64,000 nt of DNA, taken from Oscheius dolichura. Its lineage: Eukaryota > Nematoda > Chromadorea > Rhabditida > Rhabditidae. The stretch is taken from contig OW051495.1 in assembly GCA_932521035.1 (NCBI GenBank), positions 3,844,001 to 3,908,000 on the forward strand, read 5' to 3'. The translations under genes and the position numbers were made by a program. How positions within the stretch are numbered: position 1 is the first letter of the stretch; every line of letters starts with the position of its first letter. The notes under the pieces were generated by a model. That model ran no database searches and was not told the DNA's origin. It worked only from the letters and a program-made list of their open reading frames with translations. Of the stretch, positions 55,133 through 64,000 are shown in pieces.

Positions 55133-57896
55133 ATGTGGCTGTGGCTACTGCTGCTGCCCGTCTCGCTCGCGGTCCCCGTCGGCCACAACCTCTCTGTCGG
55201 ACAAGTCTTTACCCTGACGCTGTCTCCCCGTACGACGGTCACCGCTCCCCTGGACAAGACTCTCCCCGACTGGATCTCCTACTCCAATGGTGTTCTGACT
55301 GCTGTCCCTACTGTCAAGGACGTCGGCTCCCTCTCCCTCCAGGTACTGTTTCCTTATCTTCCTTTTACTCTTTCGATTCCAGTTGAAATCCCCGGGAAAT
55401 CGGGAGAATACAGTAACTCTGACTGTCTCCGAGGATGACACCAATCCCTGTGGAACGAAGGAAACGACCTGGGTCGAGGTGATCTACACCGAGGACGCGG
55501 ATGTCAAGAAGAGAGCCGAGGCAGCCGAGAAGATTGCCGAGACACTCGGCGTCGGTGTTGATACCATGCGGGTCAGTGCATTTCTCACTTTTATTTATCA
55601 ATTCGGTCAAGTGAAAAACATAAACAAGGGGCTTTTCGTAATAGGATCGATCGAATGAGCCACACCCACGCTGTTTTTTTTTCAGGTTTTGGACTTCGAC
55701 TACTCCCGTCAGTTCCGTACAATCGACGACATCGCCAAAGCGGGAGACGGAGCCTTTACCGTGATCAAGGTCCGTTTCCCAAAATATCCTCCGGGTTTTT
55801 GTAGCCGCGGGGGCTGCCGCGCACTGACGGTTGATGTGTCACTCATGCAGTGCCGACGGCGTCTAAAATAATAAACAAAGGACACCTTTTTAGCCCTACT
55901 GTGACGGGGAGGTCGAGGCTATGGAACTGGCCACGGACGACATGGACAAGCTGCTCGACGACGACGACGACAGCGAGTCGGAGTTCGACGTGACTGTAAG
56001 GGAGACCGGGAGACTGGGTCAGAGAGACTTGTCTTCAGATCACGAAGGGAACCGTCTTGTCGAGGAGGAATCGCCAGGGAGGAGACGACGTCCTCTCGGG
56101 CATCAACTTCCGTACCAACGAGCCGGAGGAGGTCACGAGGCCGTCGACGAAGACGACGACCCAGAGGACGACGAGACAAAGCTCGGACAACCCGCCCGTC
56201 AGGCTCAACTCCTTGTCCGGCTTCACTTGCACAGCGTGGGTTTGCTCTTCCTCTTATCAGATGACATCCCCGGGGCCACCTGCTTCCCCGCCTTTGTCTT
56301 TATTCTGTTGCCTCGTAAACGGCTGTATTCTGTGTGGCGACAGCCATCTGGAGTCTTTTAATGTTATCCGCTGCAATAGGGACCGGCGCACCGCTTGCCT
56401 TCCGCATTATACGGTCAGAGACATTCCGCAGCAGATTGTGTGCTGAGAGGGGGCAGGGGGAGCATCTGCCCGGAGCGATTAAAGAAGGTCAGATGAAATA
56501 CGAGGAGCCGGGCGTCATAACTGGCGCCAATCAGGCAAAATGATCCGGGGCTCAGTGACGCTATACAACACCTCTGATTGTGGCCAATCTCATTGTGACA
56601 GCTGGGGTAATCTCGCTCATTTCAGGGGAACCCTCTGCGAGTCCGTCGTCCCCGATATGACATTCAAGGACGCCGAGGAGGGCGACACCCACAAATTGCA
56701 ACTCACCGTCGTCCGTCTCGATGCCGGAAACAGCTTCCTCTACTACAAGGACCGAAAACTCCAGGGACTGGCCCTCGCTCCCGGAGACTATCAGTACCGT
56801 CTGGAAGCCAGGGACAGGAGGGGACAGGTGGGACAGGCCGGAGACTAGATGAAAGAGGAGGATTCAGATGGCATCGGCCCCCTTCTCTGTGGTCGTCAAG
56901 CCGGCTCCTCCGCATAACCACCACGTCACATTTGTAATGGACCTGACCAAAAGCCAGAACATGGAGAGCAATCCAGAGCTGCTGACAGACTTTGTGAGGA
57001 TGCTGGCGCAGAACTTGAAGAGCAAGCCGGAGTCAATCAGCATCAGGGATATCCACATGCAGGCTGGAAAGACACACGTCTCTTGGAGCAACAACAGCCT
57101 GCCCTACAAGGTACATCCCAGGAGTTGCCTCCATTAATTACTCTTTTTAGACCTGCTCTAACCAGGGAATCGAGCAGATGATCTATCCGAAGTTGATGCT
57201 GAAGAACAAGAACAGGATGAGCAGACTATTCGAGAGCGCCATGACCGCGCGCTTTAACCTCAGACATATCGATTTCACCCTCTTGGGCAATTGCATCAAG
57301 GATGAGGTAGATTATTGTCTCGTATTAATGCGGAGACGCCCGTTTAGGAGACAGCCACGACAGTGTCCACAGTGGAGGCCGAGAGCCAGAGCAGCTTCCC
57401 CTGGGCCGTGCTCATCGTCGCCCTGATCCTGTTCGTCCTCATTGCCATTTGCCTCGTGGTCATGTGCACCAAGAAGAAGATAAAGAAGGTGAGCCTGACC
57501 CCGGCGATCGATCAGTAATCGGCACCTGCCTCGGCTGAATCGGAAGAGCATTGCGCAAAAGATACAGCTGCCTCGGAATGGCTATAGCCATCTGCATACC
57601 TCTCCTTTTATTGTTGGGAAAGTGCTTTGTTTAGGGAACGAAGCCATCGGAATACCTCGGCAAGGGCACTCTGCCCGTCGTCTTCCCAGAGGAGATCACC
57701 GACGAGCACGAACTGATCCAGGCCTCGACCCCCATGCTGACCAAAGAGGAGCGTCCCCCGCTGAAGGTCTCCCAGCACGAGAATCCGCTCTACCGTCCTC
57801 CTCCTCCCCTGGTCGCCTCGTCCCCCCGCGTCGGTTCGGCCGCCGGCTCCCTTCCTCCCACCCAGAGGATGCCTCCCCCCTACGTGCCTCCCTAGT
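55133..57896 (+). CDS. DAG1: Dystroglycan (alpha/beta precursor) with dystrophin-binding tail
   Basis: Laminin receptor linking basement membrane to dystrophin. The signal peptide MWLWLLLLPVSLAVPVG starts at 55133 right behind CCCAATTCAG. Ectodomain parts include cadherin-like stretches (LPDWISYSNGVLTAVPTVKD and APGDYQYRLEARDRRGQ), an acidic run (LLDDDDDSESEFD) followed by SRRNRQGG, a possible furin site, a short Thr-rich mucin-like part (RPSTKTTTQRTTRQSS), and a beta-subunit domain (FVMDLTKSQNMESNPELL). One span (WAVLIVALILFVLIAICLVV) and a cytosolic tail follow: YLGKGTLPVVFPEEI, NPLYRPPPPLV and the final RMPPPYVPP, the PPxY dystrophin/WW site identical in its last seven residues to vertebrate DAG1. 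Stop at 57894. The mucin region is much shorter than in vertebrates. One intron (about 56239-56629) is long. Confidence 0.94.
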
Positions 57897-58459
57897 AGTC
57901 TTTCCCTTTTATCAATGGGTCCGTCCTCAGGAATCCAGCATCTTCCGCGTGATATGGGTCTGTTTGCCTCTGTTCGTCGTCTCTCTTCCTCCCTGATCTA
58001 CCCTCACAACCAGTGCTCTTTTCATAAAATACAAATCAATTTCCCCTTTCCTGTCTCACTTATCTCACCCAGAGTTTATTCGATTATGTGTAAATATATT
58101 CGTCTCATTGTTTCTCATGAAGATTTTCCCTTTTTGTTCTTTTATTCTACTCGACTTGGCCTGGGAACTGCTAGTAGACAAACAACGTTTGTTTGGTTAA
58201 GATTTGGGAGACCGTATAAAAGAGAGAAAAAGAGAAGAGTCAGCGTTTAATCTGTGTGATACAAATGGACGGCCAAGATAATTTTTGGTCGCCGATTACA
58301 CCACAAACACACTTTTATTGTCCCTTCCCTATCACTCGCCGCGATAGGTTCCGTCTCTTCCGGCTGCCCCCGTGGAAACCTTACTCCTCCCGATAAATTA
58401 TCCCTGTCCTCTATCAGTCCCATCAGATATTGACCCGGGCTGGCCATCCATCCCCCGCC
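57897..58459. other. Intergenic dystroglycan-SLC2A
   Basis: 563 bp. The left part is the probable dystroglycan 3' UTR (T-rich, TAAAATACAAATC at 58025). The rest carries the promoter of the transporter. Open frames on both strands are short and unconvincing. Confidence 0.4.
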
Positions 58460-60416
58460 ATGGAGGACCCCGTGGTCGCTACTAGAACCCCTCTGCTTAC
58501 GACTACCGCCACCGTCGAAGAGGCAGTCCCCAGGTGAGTTGTCCGGTTTCATATCGGTTAGATATAATATGACCCGGGGTGCTGGGTGTAATCCATGCAC
58601 ACATCCATGGTTCCTGTCAGCACGGGTGTAAAGAGAGCCCACTACCACGCGCTGTGCCATGGACCAGTGGGTGCTCTCGTCCTTTCTGACATCTCCCTTT
58701 TTTCAGAGATTCGAAATGGCCCAGCTGGAGACTCGCTCTCACCGCGGTGCTCGTCTCCTTCGGTGGTGGATTCAATTTCGGTTACCAACTCCTCATCACC
58801 AATCCCTCACAGGAGGCCTTCCTCCAATTCGTGAATTCCTCCCTGGCCGCTGAAGGGAGAAGTGTCGACCGGATAGAGCTTGAGGCCTTTTGGGGAGTAC
58901 TCGTCTCCCTCTTCTTCTGGGGAGCCACCGTGGGGTCCTTCTTCATCCAGGTCATAGCCGACAAACTGGGAAGGCGGCGAGGAATGGCTCTCTCATTTTT
59001 TGCCCAGGCAGCTTCAATGGCATTGGCTATCGTATCTTACTTTGTAAGTTCCCTTTGCAGTCTTTCCAACTGTCCGTTCAGAGAAATGCCTGGTTGATGT
59101 TTGCCATTTCTCGTGCTCTACAGGGGGCAGCCGTTTCAGTTTCGCTTGGAATTGGGCCTCTATTTATTACAGAGTGCAGGTACAACCTTTTTGTTTTATT
59201 TCTAACAAATCTCTCCAGTCCCCTGTCATGTCGCGGAGTTATTTCCCTGGCTACCGGGTTGATGGTTCAAACCGCCGTCACCGTGGGAGCAATTGTAGCC
59301 ATGCCCCAGGTGTGATCATCCAGTTCTCTGTTATATGTTGTGGAGCTTCCAGTTGTGGGGTACGGTAGACAGTTGGTGGAAGATGTATGCCCTGGTTGGA
59401 GTGCCTACATTCATCATCTCCTTCCTCTGCCTCCTCATTCACGAGAGTCCCAGTTTCCTGATCTTCTCCAATGACCAAGAGACAGCCAAACGATCTCTCG
59501 TTTTCTACCACAACATTACCGGTTTGAATTTCAATTGCCATTACAGTATCTTCCTCAGAGAAGGCAGCAGCCGATCAAGTGCAAGAGCTCAGCGAGACAA
59601 AGTCGAACGAGCCCAACTTCGGTCTCGTCCAAGTTCTTGTGGACACCGTCACGCGCCGGCCGACATTGTTAGGAAGTGTCGTGATGGGAGGAATGATTAT
59701 GTCTGGAATAGCAGGTATCCCTCAACTCTTGACTTTTGTACAGTCCTTTCTAGCCATAAATGCGTACGCCTTCGAGCTACTATTATCGGTGGGTCTCTCC
59801 ACCTTCGGAGCAGCCCTGGCCAATGTGGCCGTTTGTGCCATGACAGCCGTCGGAGTTCTTGTCAGCTCCCTCTTCGTCGAGAGATACGGACGACGGCCTC
59901 TGCTGCTGGTGACCTTTACCTTCCTCGCCGTGGCCAACATCGCTGTCACCGCCTTCATGATCCTTTTCGAGAGGACTGGAGAGACCATTCTCGGCTGGTG
60001 TGTCGTCGCTACTATCTGCCTCTTCAACTTCGTCCTCTGCATTGGCCCCGGCCCCATTTCCCTCTTTATTACTGGTACTCTCTACATTCTAGTCACAACT
60101 AAACTCTATTCAGGCGAACTCGTGTCTCAACAAGGCCGCGCAGCTGCCTGTACATGGTCTAATGTCACTCTTAACGGATTGAGATCCATCCTCCTGGTCA
60201 TCTACTTCCCCCTGAAAGCCCTGCTCGGTGGCCCGTTCTCCTACTTGGTGCTATTCCTGCCGCCCTGTGTTCTGTCAGCCGTCCTTCTCTATTTCTACCT
60301 CCCCGAGACCAAAGGGAGGACTCCGGAAGAGGTACGAGTCTAATCATCAGACGACCACTTCCATTCAGGCAGCCGAGGCACAAAAAGACCTCCCCAGTCT
60401 CCGTAAAAGAAGATGA
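58460..60416 (+). CDS. SLC2A: SLC2A (GLUT)-type sugar transporter, divergent
   Basis: Twelve-span major facilitator of the sugar porter family. Exon 1 (MEDPVVATRTPLLTTTATVE) is joined over a roughly 180 nt intron to WRLALTAVLVSFGGGFNFGY (TM1), then NPSQEAFLQFVNSS, FFIQVIADKLGRRRG (loop 2-3 signature), ISRALQGAAVSVSLGIGPLF, ITECSPVMSRGVISLATGLM and HESPSFLIFSNDQETAKRSL. The second half reads SLFVERYGRRPLLLVTF (loop 8-9 signature), IGPGPISLFITGELVSQQGR and YFYLPETKGRTPEE (C-terminal signature), ending LPSLRKRR at 60414. The TM7 QLS motif is replaced (MIMSGIAGIPQLLTF) and the TM10 tryptophan after GPGPI is Leu, so the substrate may differ from glucose. About 480 residues; introns mostly 40-60 nt. 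Confidence 0.93.
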
Positions 60417-60723
60417 TCCATATGAACCGGACGCCACTTCCTGGACCCAGATTCGATTTGCCCGTGTCTCCGGGGATGTCTCCCTGTCTATCTTATGCAA
60501 CTTTTATTACCCTTTCGTATCTGGAGGTGTACCCGTGGTCGACTCGTCTTCTTTCGATCCTCCCACCGCCGTCAGCACATCGTGGCCGAGGTCCTCTTGT
60601 CCATCGAAGGCGAATCCAACATGGTCAACATCGGCGATCCCTCCAGGGCCGAGGGTTTGATAATCACACGTTTCCCTGTCGGCTTCTCATTCTGAACCTG
60701 TCTTCTGTTAATGTCAAAAACGG
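60417..60723. other. Convergent 3' regions of SLC2A and the peptide GPCR
   Basis: 307 bp between the SLC2A stop and the GPCR stop on the other strand. It is GC-rich and carries overlapping open frames on the plus strand that I regard as shadows. Probably both 3' UTRs. Confidence 0.4.
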
Positions 60724-62117
60724 CTAGAAACCTTTTTCGTGCGTGCGGTGGCTGTTGTTGTGGTCGTGGTCGTGGTCGTCTCCGTTCCCATTATCGTTCC
60801 CCTGACTATCTCGTATCTGAAAGCCCTTCATTGCCTTCCTCACAACACAAGGAATACCTCGATCTGCAAGGTCTCAACAGTATTCGATGGAAGGCTCTTC
60901 GATATTTCTGGCTATACGCTATGTAAATAAGGGGATTCAATGAACTACTGAGCAACGAAAGCCATTGGAACAACGGGCGGAGCACCTAAAACTCGGAAGT
61001 AGAACGTAATTCAGTTTGAGTCGGAACTGGCCGGGGCCTACCTGGGAGACAACATAGAAGACCTCCGACTGGTGGTCGGCGAAGAAGAAGAAATACACGT
61101 AGATACCTGAAAATGAGGACATGGAGGACGGGAGGACACAGTCATACCGTAGAGGGGCAGCCAGCAGAGGGCGAACAGAACAATGACTGTCAACATCATA
61201 GAGGCGACACGTAGCTTGACACGCTCATCTCGTCTCTAGAAAAAAAAATATGAACAGAAAGGAGAGAGGATACCTGGGCATCGACAGCGAGACTCCGGTG
61301 GTTGGAGACGGTCACAAAGATCCGGGTATAGGAGACGGAGATGAGGAGGAAGGGGACAACGAAGGCCAGGATCAGATTGACTAGGATGAAGTGGATCTTG
61401 CCGTCTGTTTGGGAAATACAAACAGTCAGGTTCTGGTTGTTATAGGTCAGTTGGATCTGAATACGGTATGCGGGGACTATAGAAAGGGTACACCTCGTCC
61501 ATAGAGTAGAGGTCCGGAATGGCCAGTAGGCCACTGACTATCCATATACCCAAAATAACATAGATGGTATAGGTGGCCTCCCAGAGGGTAGAGAATTTGA
61601 GAGTATGGCAGATGGCCAGGTACCTGAATGGATCCCTTCCAATAGAAGGGAAGAGGACGGTACCTGTCTGCCGTGACGGCCACCAGAGTATAGATGGAGG
61701 CACAAGATGTCGACGAATTGATCCACGTCGACATCTTACAGAAGAAGACCCCCAGATGCCATTCTGTAATTAATGGGATTCTCTTTTTACTCCGAGGGTT
61801 TTCGATTTCAGGGAAGGAGACAGACCTGTGAGAATGTTGTTTAGGAGGGTGGTGGGAAGGCAGAAGAGGATGATTAGGAGGTCGGCGAGGGCCAGCGACG
61901 AGATCAAGTAGTCCGTGGTCGAACGGAGGCTGGCATTCGAGACGACGGCCAACACCACAAACACATTACCTAGAAGGCCTGAAGGGTTCATCTCGGTATT
62001 TTAGAATAGGGGAAACGAACCGACGAGAAAGACGAGCCCGTAGAAGACGGAGTAGACGACGACCATTTGTGTCTCCTGACGGAAGAAGCTCAGGATCTCG
62101 TCCTCTTCGAACTCCAT
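60724..62117 (-). CDS. Class A (rhodopsin-like) neuropeptide-type GPCR
   Basis: Start 62117: MEFEEDEILSFFRQETQMVV, then YSVFYGLVFLVGLLGNVFVV (TM1 with GN), ALADLLIILFCLPTTLLNNI (TM2 with LALAD), CKMSTWINSSTSCASIYTLV ending ADRYLAICH (TM3, DRY intact), GIWIVSGLLAIPDLYSM (TM4), LVNLILAFVVPFLLISVSYT (TM5), ASMMLTVIVLFALCWLPLYG (TM6 CWLP) and SSSLNPLIYIAYS (TM7, NPxxY). The tail has CR after the eighth helix. A 41 nt intron then leads to IRDSQGNDNGNGDDHDHDHN and stop TAG at 60724. The set fits peptide receptors of the orexin/neuropeptide-FF/Y group; the ligand is unknown. About nine introns of 35-65 nt. The last coding exons overlap, in antisense, a valine-rich plus-strand frame that is a shadow. 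Confidence 0.94.
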
Positions 62118-64000
62118 GGCGGCGGATCGGCTGCTCTCCGGTGTTGAACTCAAGGAAGATGTGCTGTGAATGGCAGTCAAGAGGACACACAGAGCCGGAC
62201 AAAGGAGATGCCCTCGCGGGGGATATTCCTGTGCAAGAGACAGATTGTGTTTGTCCGGGTGGGCAGGGTACCAGAAATTGGAGAAAATGAACGAGATTCA
62301 CCTGATTCACTCTCATCCGACTTTGGGGAAATTGCCTGCTTGGGAGGAAAACAATAGTCGGCCGGGGGGCAAAAGGGCACGTTTTGTTTCGGAATATAAT
62401 CGGGGGCCCCTTCAATTGGCTCGAATTGGAAATGGCTCTGACTTGGGAAGGACGAGGTAATGTGCTGAACACAAATCCAAAAGGGTGGCTCATGTTTTGG
62501 TTGAGAAATACTTTGAGGGTCAATGGATCATAAGAGGTCACAAAATATTAGGGTAGGCGTGGGTGTTCGATGGGTGGTGGTGATGAAACTCTATCTCACC
62601 CCAGACCGACAATGACCGCCTCTCATTATGCGAGTGCTCCTCGAGATATTGAAGCAGGTAAGGGCAATGACAAAGTTTGAGCAAGAAACGTGCTATTTTC
62701 GTGGCTGTGTTGATGGGCTCCTTTACCCGCCCATCCTATTAAGACGAGGCCAAATCACCGACGGGATTGAGCCTAGGGGCCGGAGCAACGAGAGGTTGAA
62801 ATTTTATGATCTCTTCCGTTGTGGAGAGCACCAGGACGACAGGGCAGGATTGATGGCATTAGACTAAACAAGAGGACAGACTCTATGAGTTCGAACTTTG
62901 ACCGGTGTTGTCTTATGGAACCAAAGAAGAGGCCCTCTGTTTTCACGGGACTAAACCCAATAATTCGAAGATGTTTAGGGGAAGCCCGGGAGTAAATTCT
63001 GGAATTGGCAGACCAACGATCCCCTAAAAAGACTACGAGGTGAGAAAGGCGGCTGAGGTGGGCCAATCGGGCCAGTTATGAGCAAGGCTTTTCGTTGATT
63101 GAATGGGCTTTTTGGGGCTCTTTCGAGTCTCCTTAACCTCCGGGATCAGGAAGCCTTTTACCCGGGAGAGCGGGAGGACTTTGTCTGTTGCGAGGGGGAC
63201 AAAGGCTAATGACCGAGGGCGGTCGCTAAAAACCCAAACAGCAAATCCTCGTGGTCCGGGGAAGTCCCTTGTTTGTAGATGGCAGAGGATAGGGCACTAC
63301 GTGGAATGCCCGGGAGGAGGCCGGCCTGAGGGGGGAATCAGCCCAATTGTGAGTCTCTTCCACCTAATGGGGCTACTAACACAGCCCGCCGACTTGAGGG
63401 GGATTACGGTCGTAGCCGAATGGCGTTTGCCCTTTCCAAATGAGAACAATTCTTTCCTTATGCAGGGGAGGATAAGAGGAGACAGAGAGAGGAGGCCACG
63501 AACTTGGCCGACTCCAACAGGGGCCTGTCTATGGGGGCACTGCTCTCCCTGGAAAATGGGCCCGCCTTATGTCTTTGGGGTAATCAAATCCCAGTGAAGA
63601 CAGTCGAAAAAGTTCTTAGAGTAGGTACGTAAGCGGGGGCGCCGCTATCTGCGGAATAGCTACTAATGAAGTTACTTGGGCCACTCAACAGAGCCGGTGC
63701 ACCACGGCTTGCCTGAAAGCCGTTGGAAAACATAGGGAGCAGGGGAGGGGGAGGAGGACAAGTCGCTTCCCCTACCCGGAACGGTACAGTGCTCTCGGTG
63801 ACCCCCGGCCGTAACCTTGCTGATCTCTTTCTTCATTTCCTTGAGTGGGTAGTACCATTAGTCGGATGACTTCTGCCGGTCTCGCCCTTCATCGGCTTAC
63901 GTCCTACTGTAGGAGGGATCATCCGGCGCGGATTCCCACACGCTCCCCTTTACTGGCAGATGCTGCTGCCGAGCCTTCTCCTACCAGCCGTCTGTCTTGG
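62118..64000. other. GC-rich gene-free block at the right edge
   Basis: About 1.9 kb upstream of the GPCR. The longest frame (63103-63597, plus, 164 codons) has no family resemblance and no splice context. Composition and motif style match the other deserts (5.9-7.8 and 52-55 kb). It likely holds GPCR regulatory DNA and possibly the start of a gene beyond the window. Confidence 0.4.

Noticed and set aside
60413-60930. Plus-strand frames after SLC2A, including one overlapping its stop (ATGA) and a valine-rich membrane-span-like frame at 60739-60930
   Set aside because: The minus strand here encodes the TM7 NPxxY exon and tail of the peptide GPCR, in phase with its other exons. The Val run comes from the antisense of its His/Asp-rich tail. 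The upstream frame has no family resemblance.
63103-63597. 164-codon plus-strand frame near the right edge
   Set aside because: High GC and low stop density make such a frame likely by chance. No family resemblance, no splice or start context.
1-64000. Prokaryotic-style features (operons with Shine-Dalgarno sites, CRISPR arrays, integrases)
   Set aside because: All recognised genes are eukaryotic with spliceosomal introns. Nothing prokaryotic, viral or toxin-like was recognised.

Overview
This window is a slice of a very compact animal genome: about 31 protein-coding genes in 64 kb on both strands, most with several introns that are only about 20-65 nt long (longer ones are rare and stand out). 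The gene set is metazoan: tolloid-type astacin protease, dystroglycan, prolyl 4-hydroxylase, mucin-type GalNAc-transferase, TRPM channel, peptide-type and chemoreceptor-type 7TM receptors, and the ciliary protein CLUAP1. Many initiator ATGs lie 0-4 nt behind a pyrimidine-rich AG acceptor, as in animals that use spliced-leader trans-splicing. One 7TM receptor looks like a nematode Srg/Srv chemoreceptor and one small membrane protein has a nematode-style CxC..D..CN module, so a nematode is possible. Other compact-genome animals (orthonectid, dicyemid, appendicularian) are not excluded. I do not assign a species.

Layout. 1-5.9 kb (minus): tolloid (runs off the left edge), twinfilin, PNPLA8. 5.9-7.8 kb: GC-rich gene-free block. 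7.8-11.6 kb (plus): an SR/coiled-coil protein and a CSPP1/CCDC66-like coiled-coil protein. 11.7-13.1 kb (minus): CLUAP1. 13.5-18.5 kb (plus): PDHB, a TTAA-flanked MITE, and P4HA with a pair of alternative exons. 18.7-21.3 kb: divergent TMED/GMPPB. 21.6-26.2 kb (plus): VPS8. 26.4-31.0 kb (minus): RPL34, GALNT, RPL18. 31.3-36.5 kb (plus): NUP54, a NOL8-like basic protein, DNAJC12, and TMEM167 plus a UPF0390 gene only 2 nt apart. 36.6-42.6 kb (minus): TRPM. 43.0-50.5 kb (plus): Srg-like receptor, MAIP1-like mitochondrial protein, Rab19/43-type GTPase with an invaded intron, EMC3, and two small membrane proteins. 50.6-51.2 kb (minus): unknown basic protein. 51.4-60.4 kb (plus): three-finger-like receptor, a 3 kb gene-free block, dystroglycan, and an SLC2A-type sugar transporter. 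60.7-62.1 kb (minus): class A peptide GPCR. 62.1-64 kb: GC-rich gene-free block.

Two compositional regimes alternate. AT-rich blocks carry mainly housekeeping genes (PDHB, ribosomal proteins, GMPPB, NUP54, Rab, EMC3). GC-rich blocks carry signalling, matrix, ciliary and membrane-receptor genes and all the gene deserts. Several boundaries fall inside single genes (P4HA, VPS8, TRPM), which codon selection acting on whole mRNAs cannot explain. Functional themes are secretory-pathway and glycosylation biology (TMED, GMPPB, GALNT, EMC3, TMEM167, P4HA), the matrix/adhesion axis (tolloid, dystroglycan, P4HA), and cilia/centrosome (CLUAP1, coiled-coil protein). I found no virus, toxin gene, CRISPR array, rRNA or convincing tRNA.
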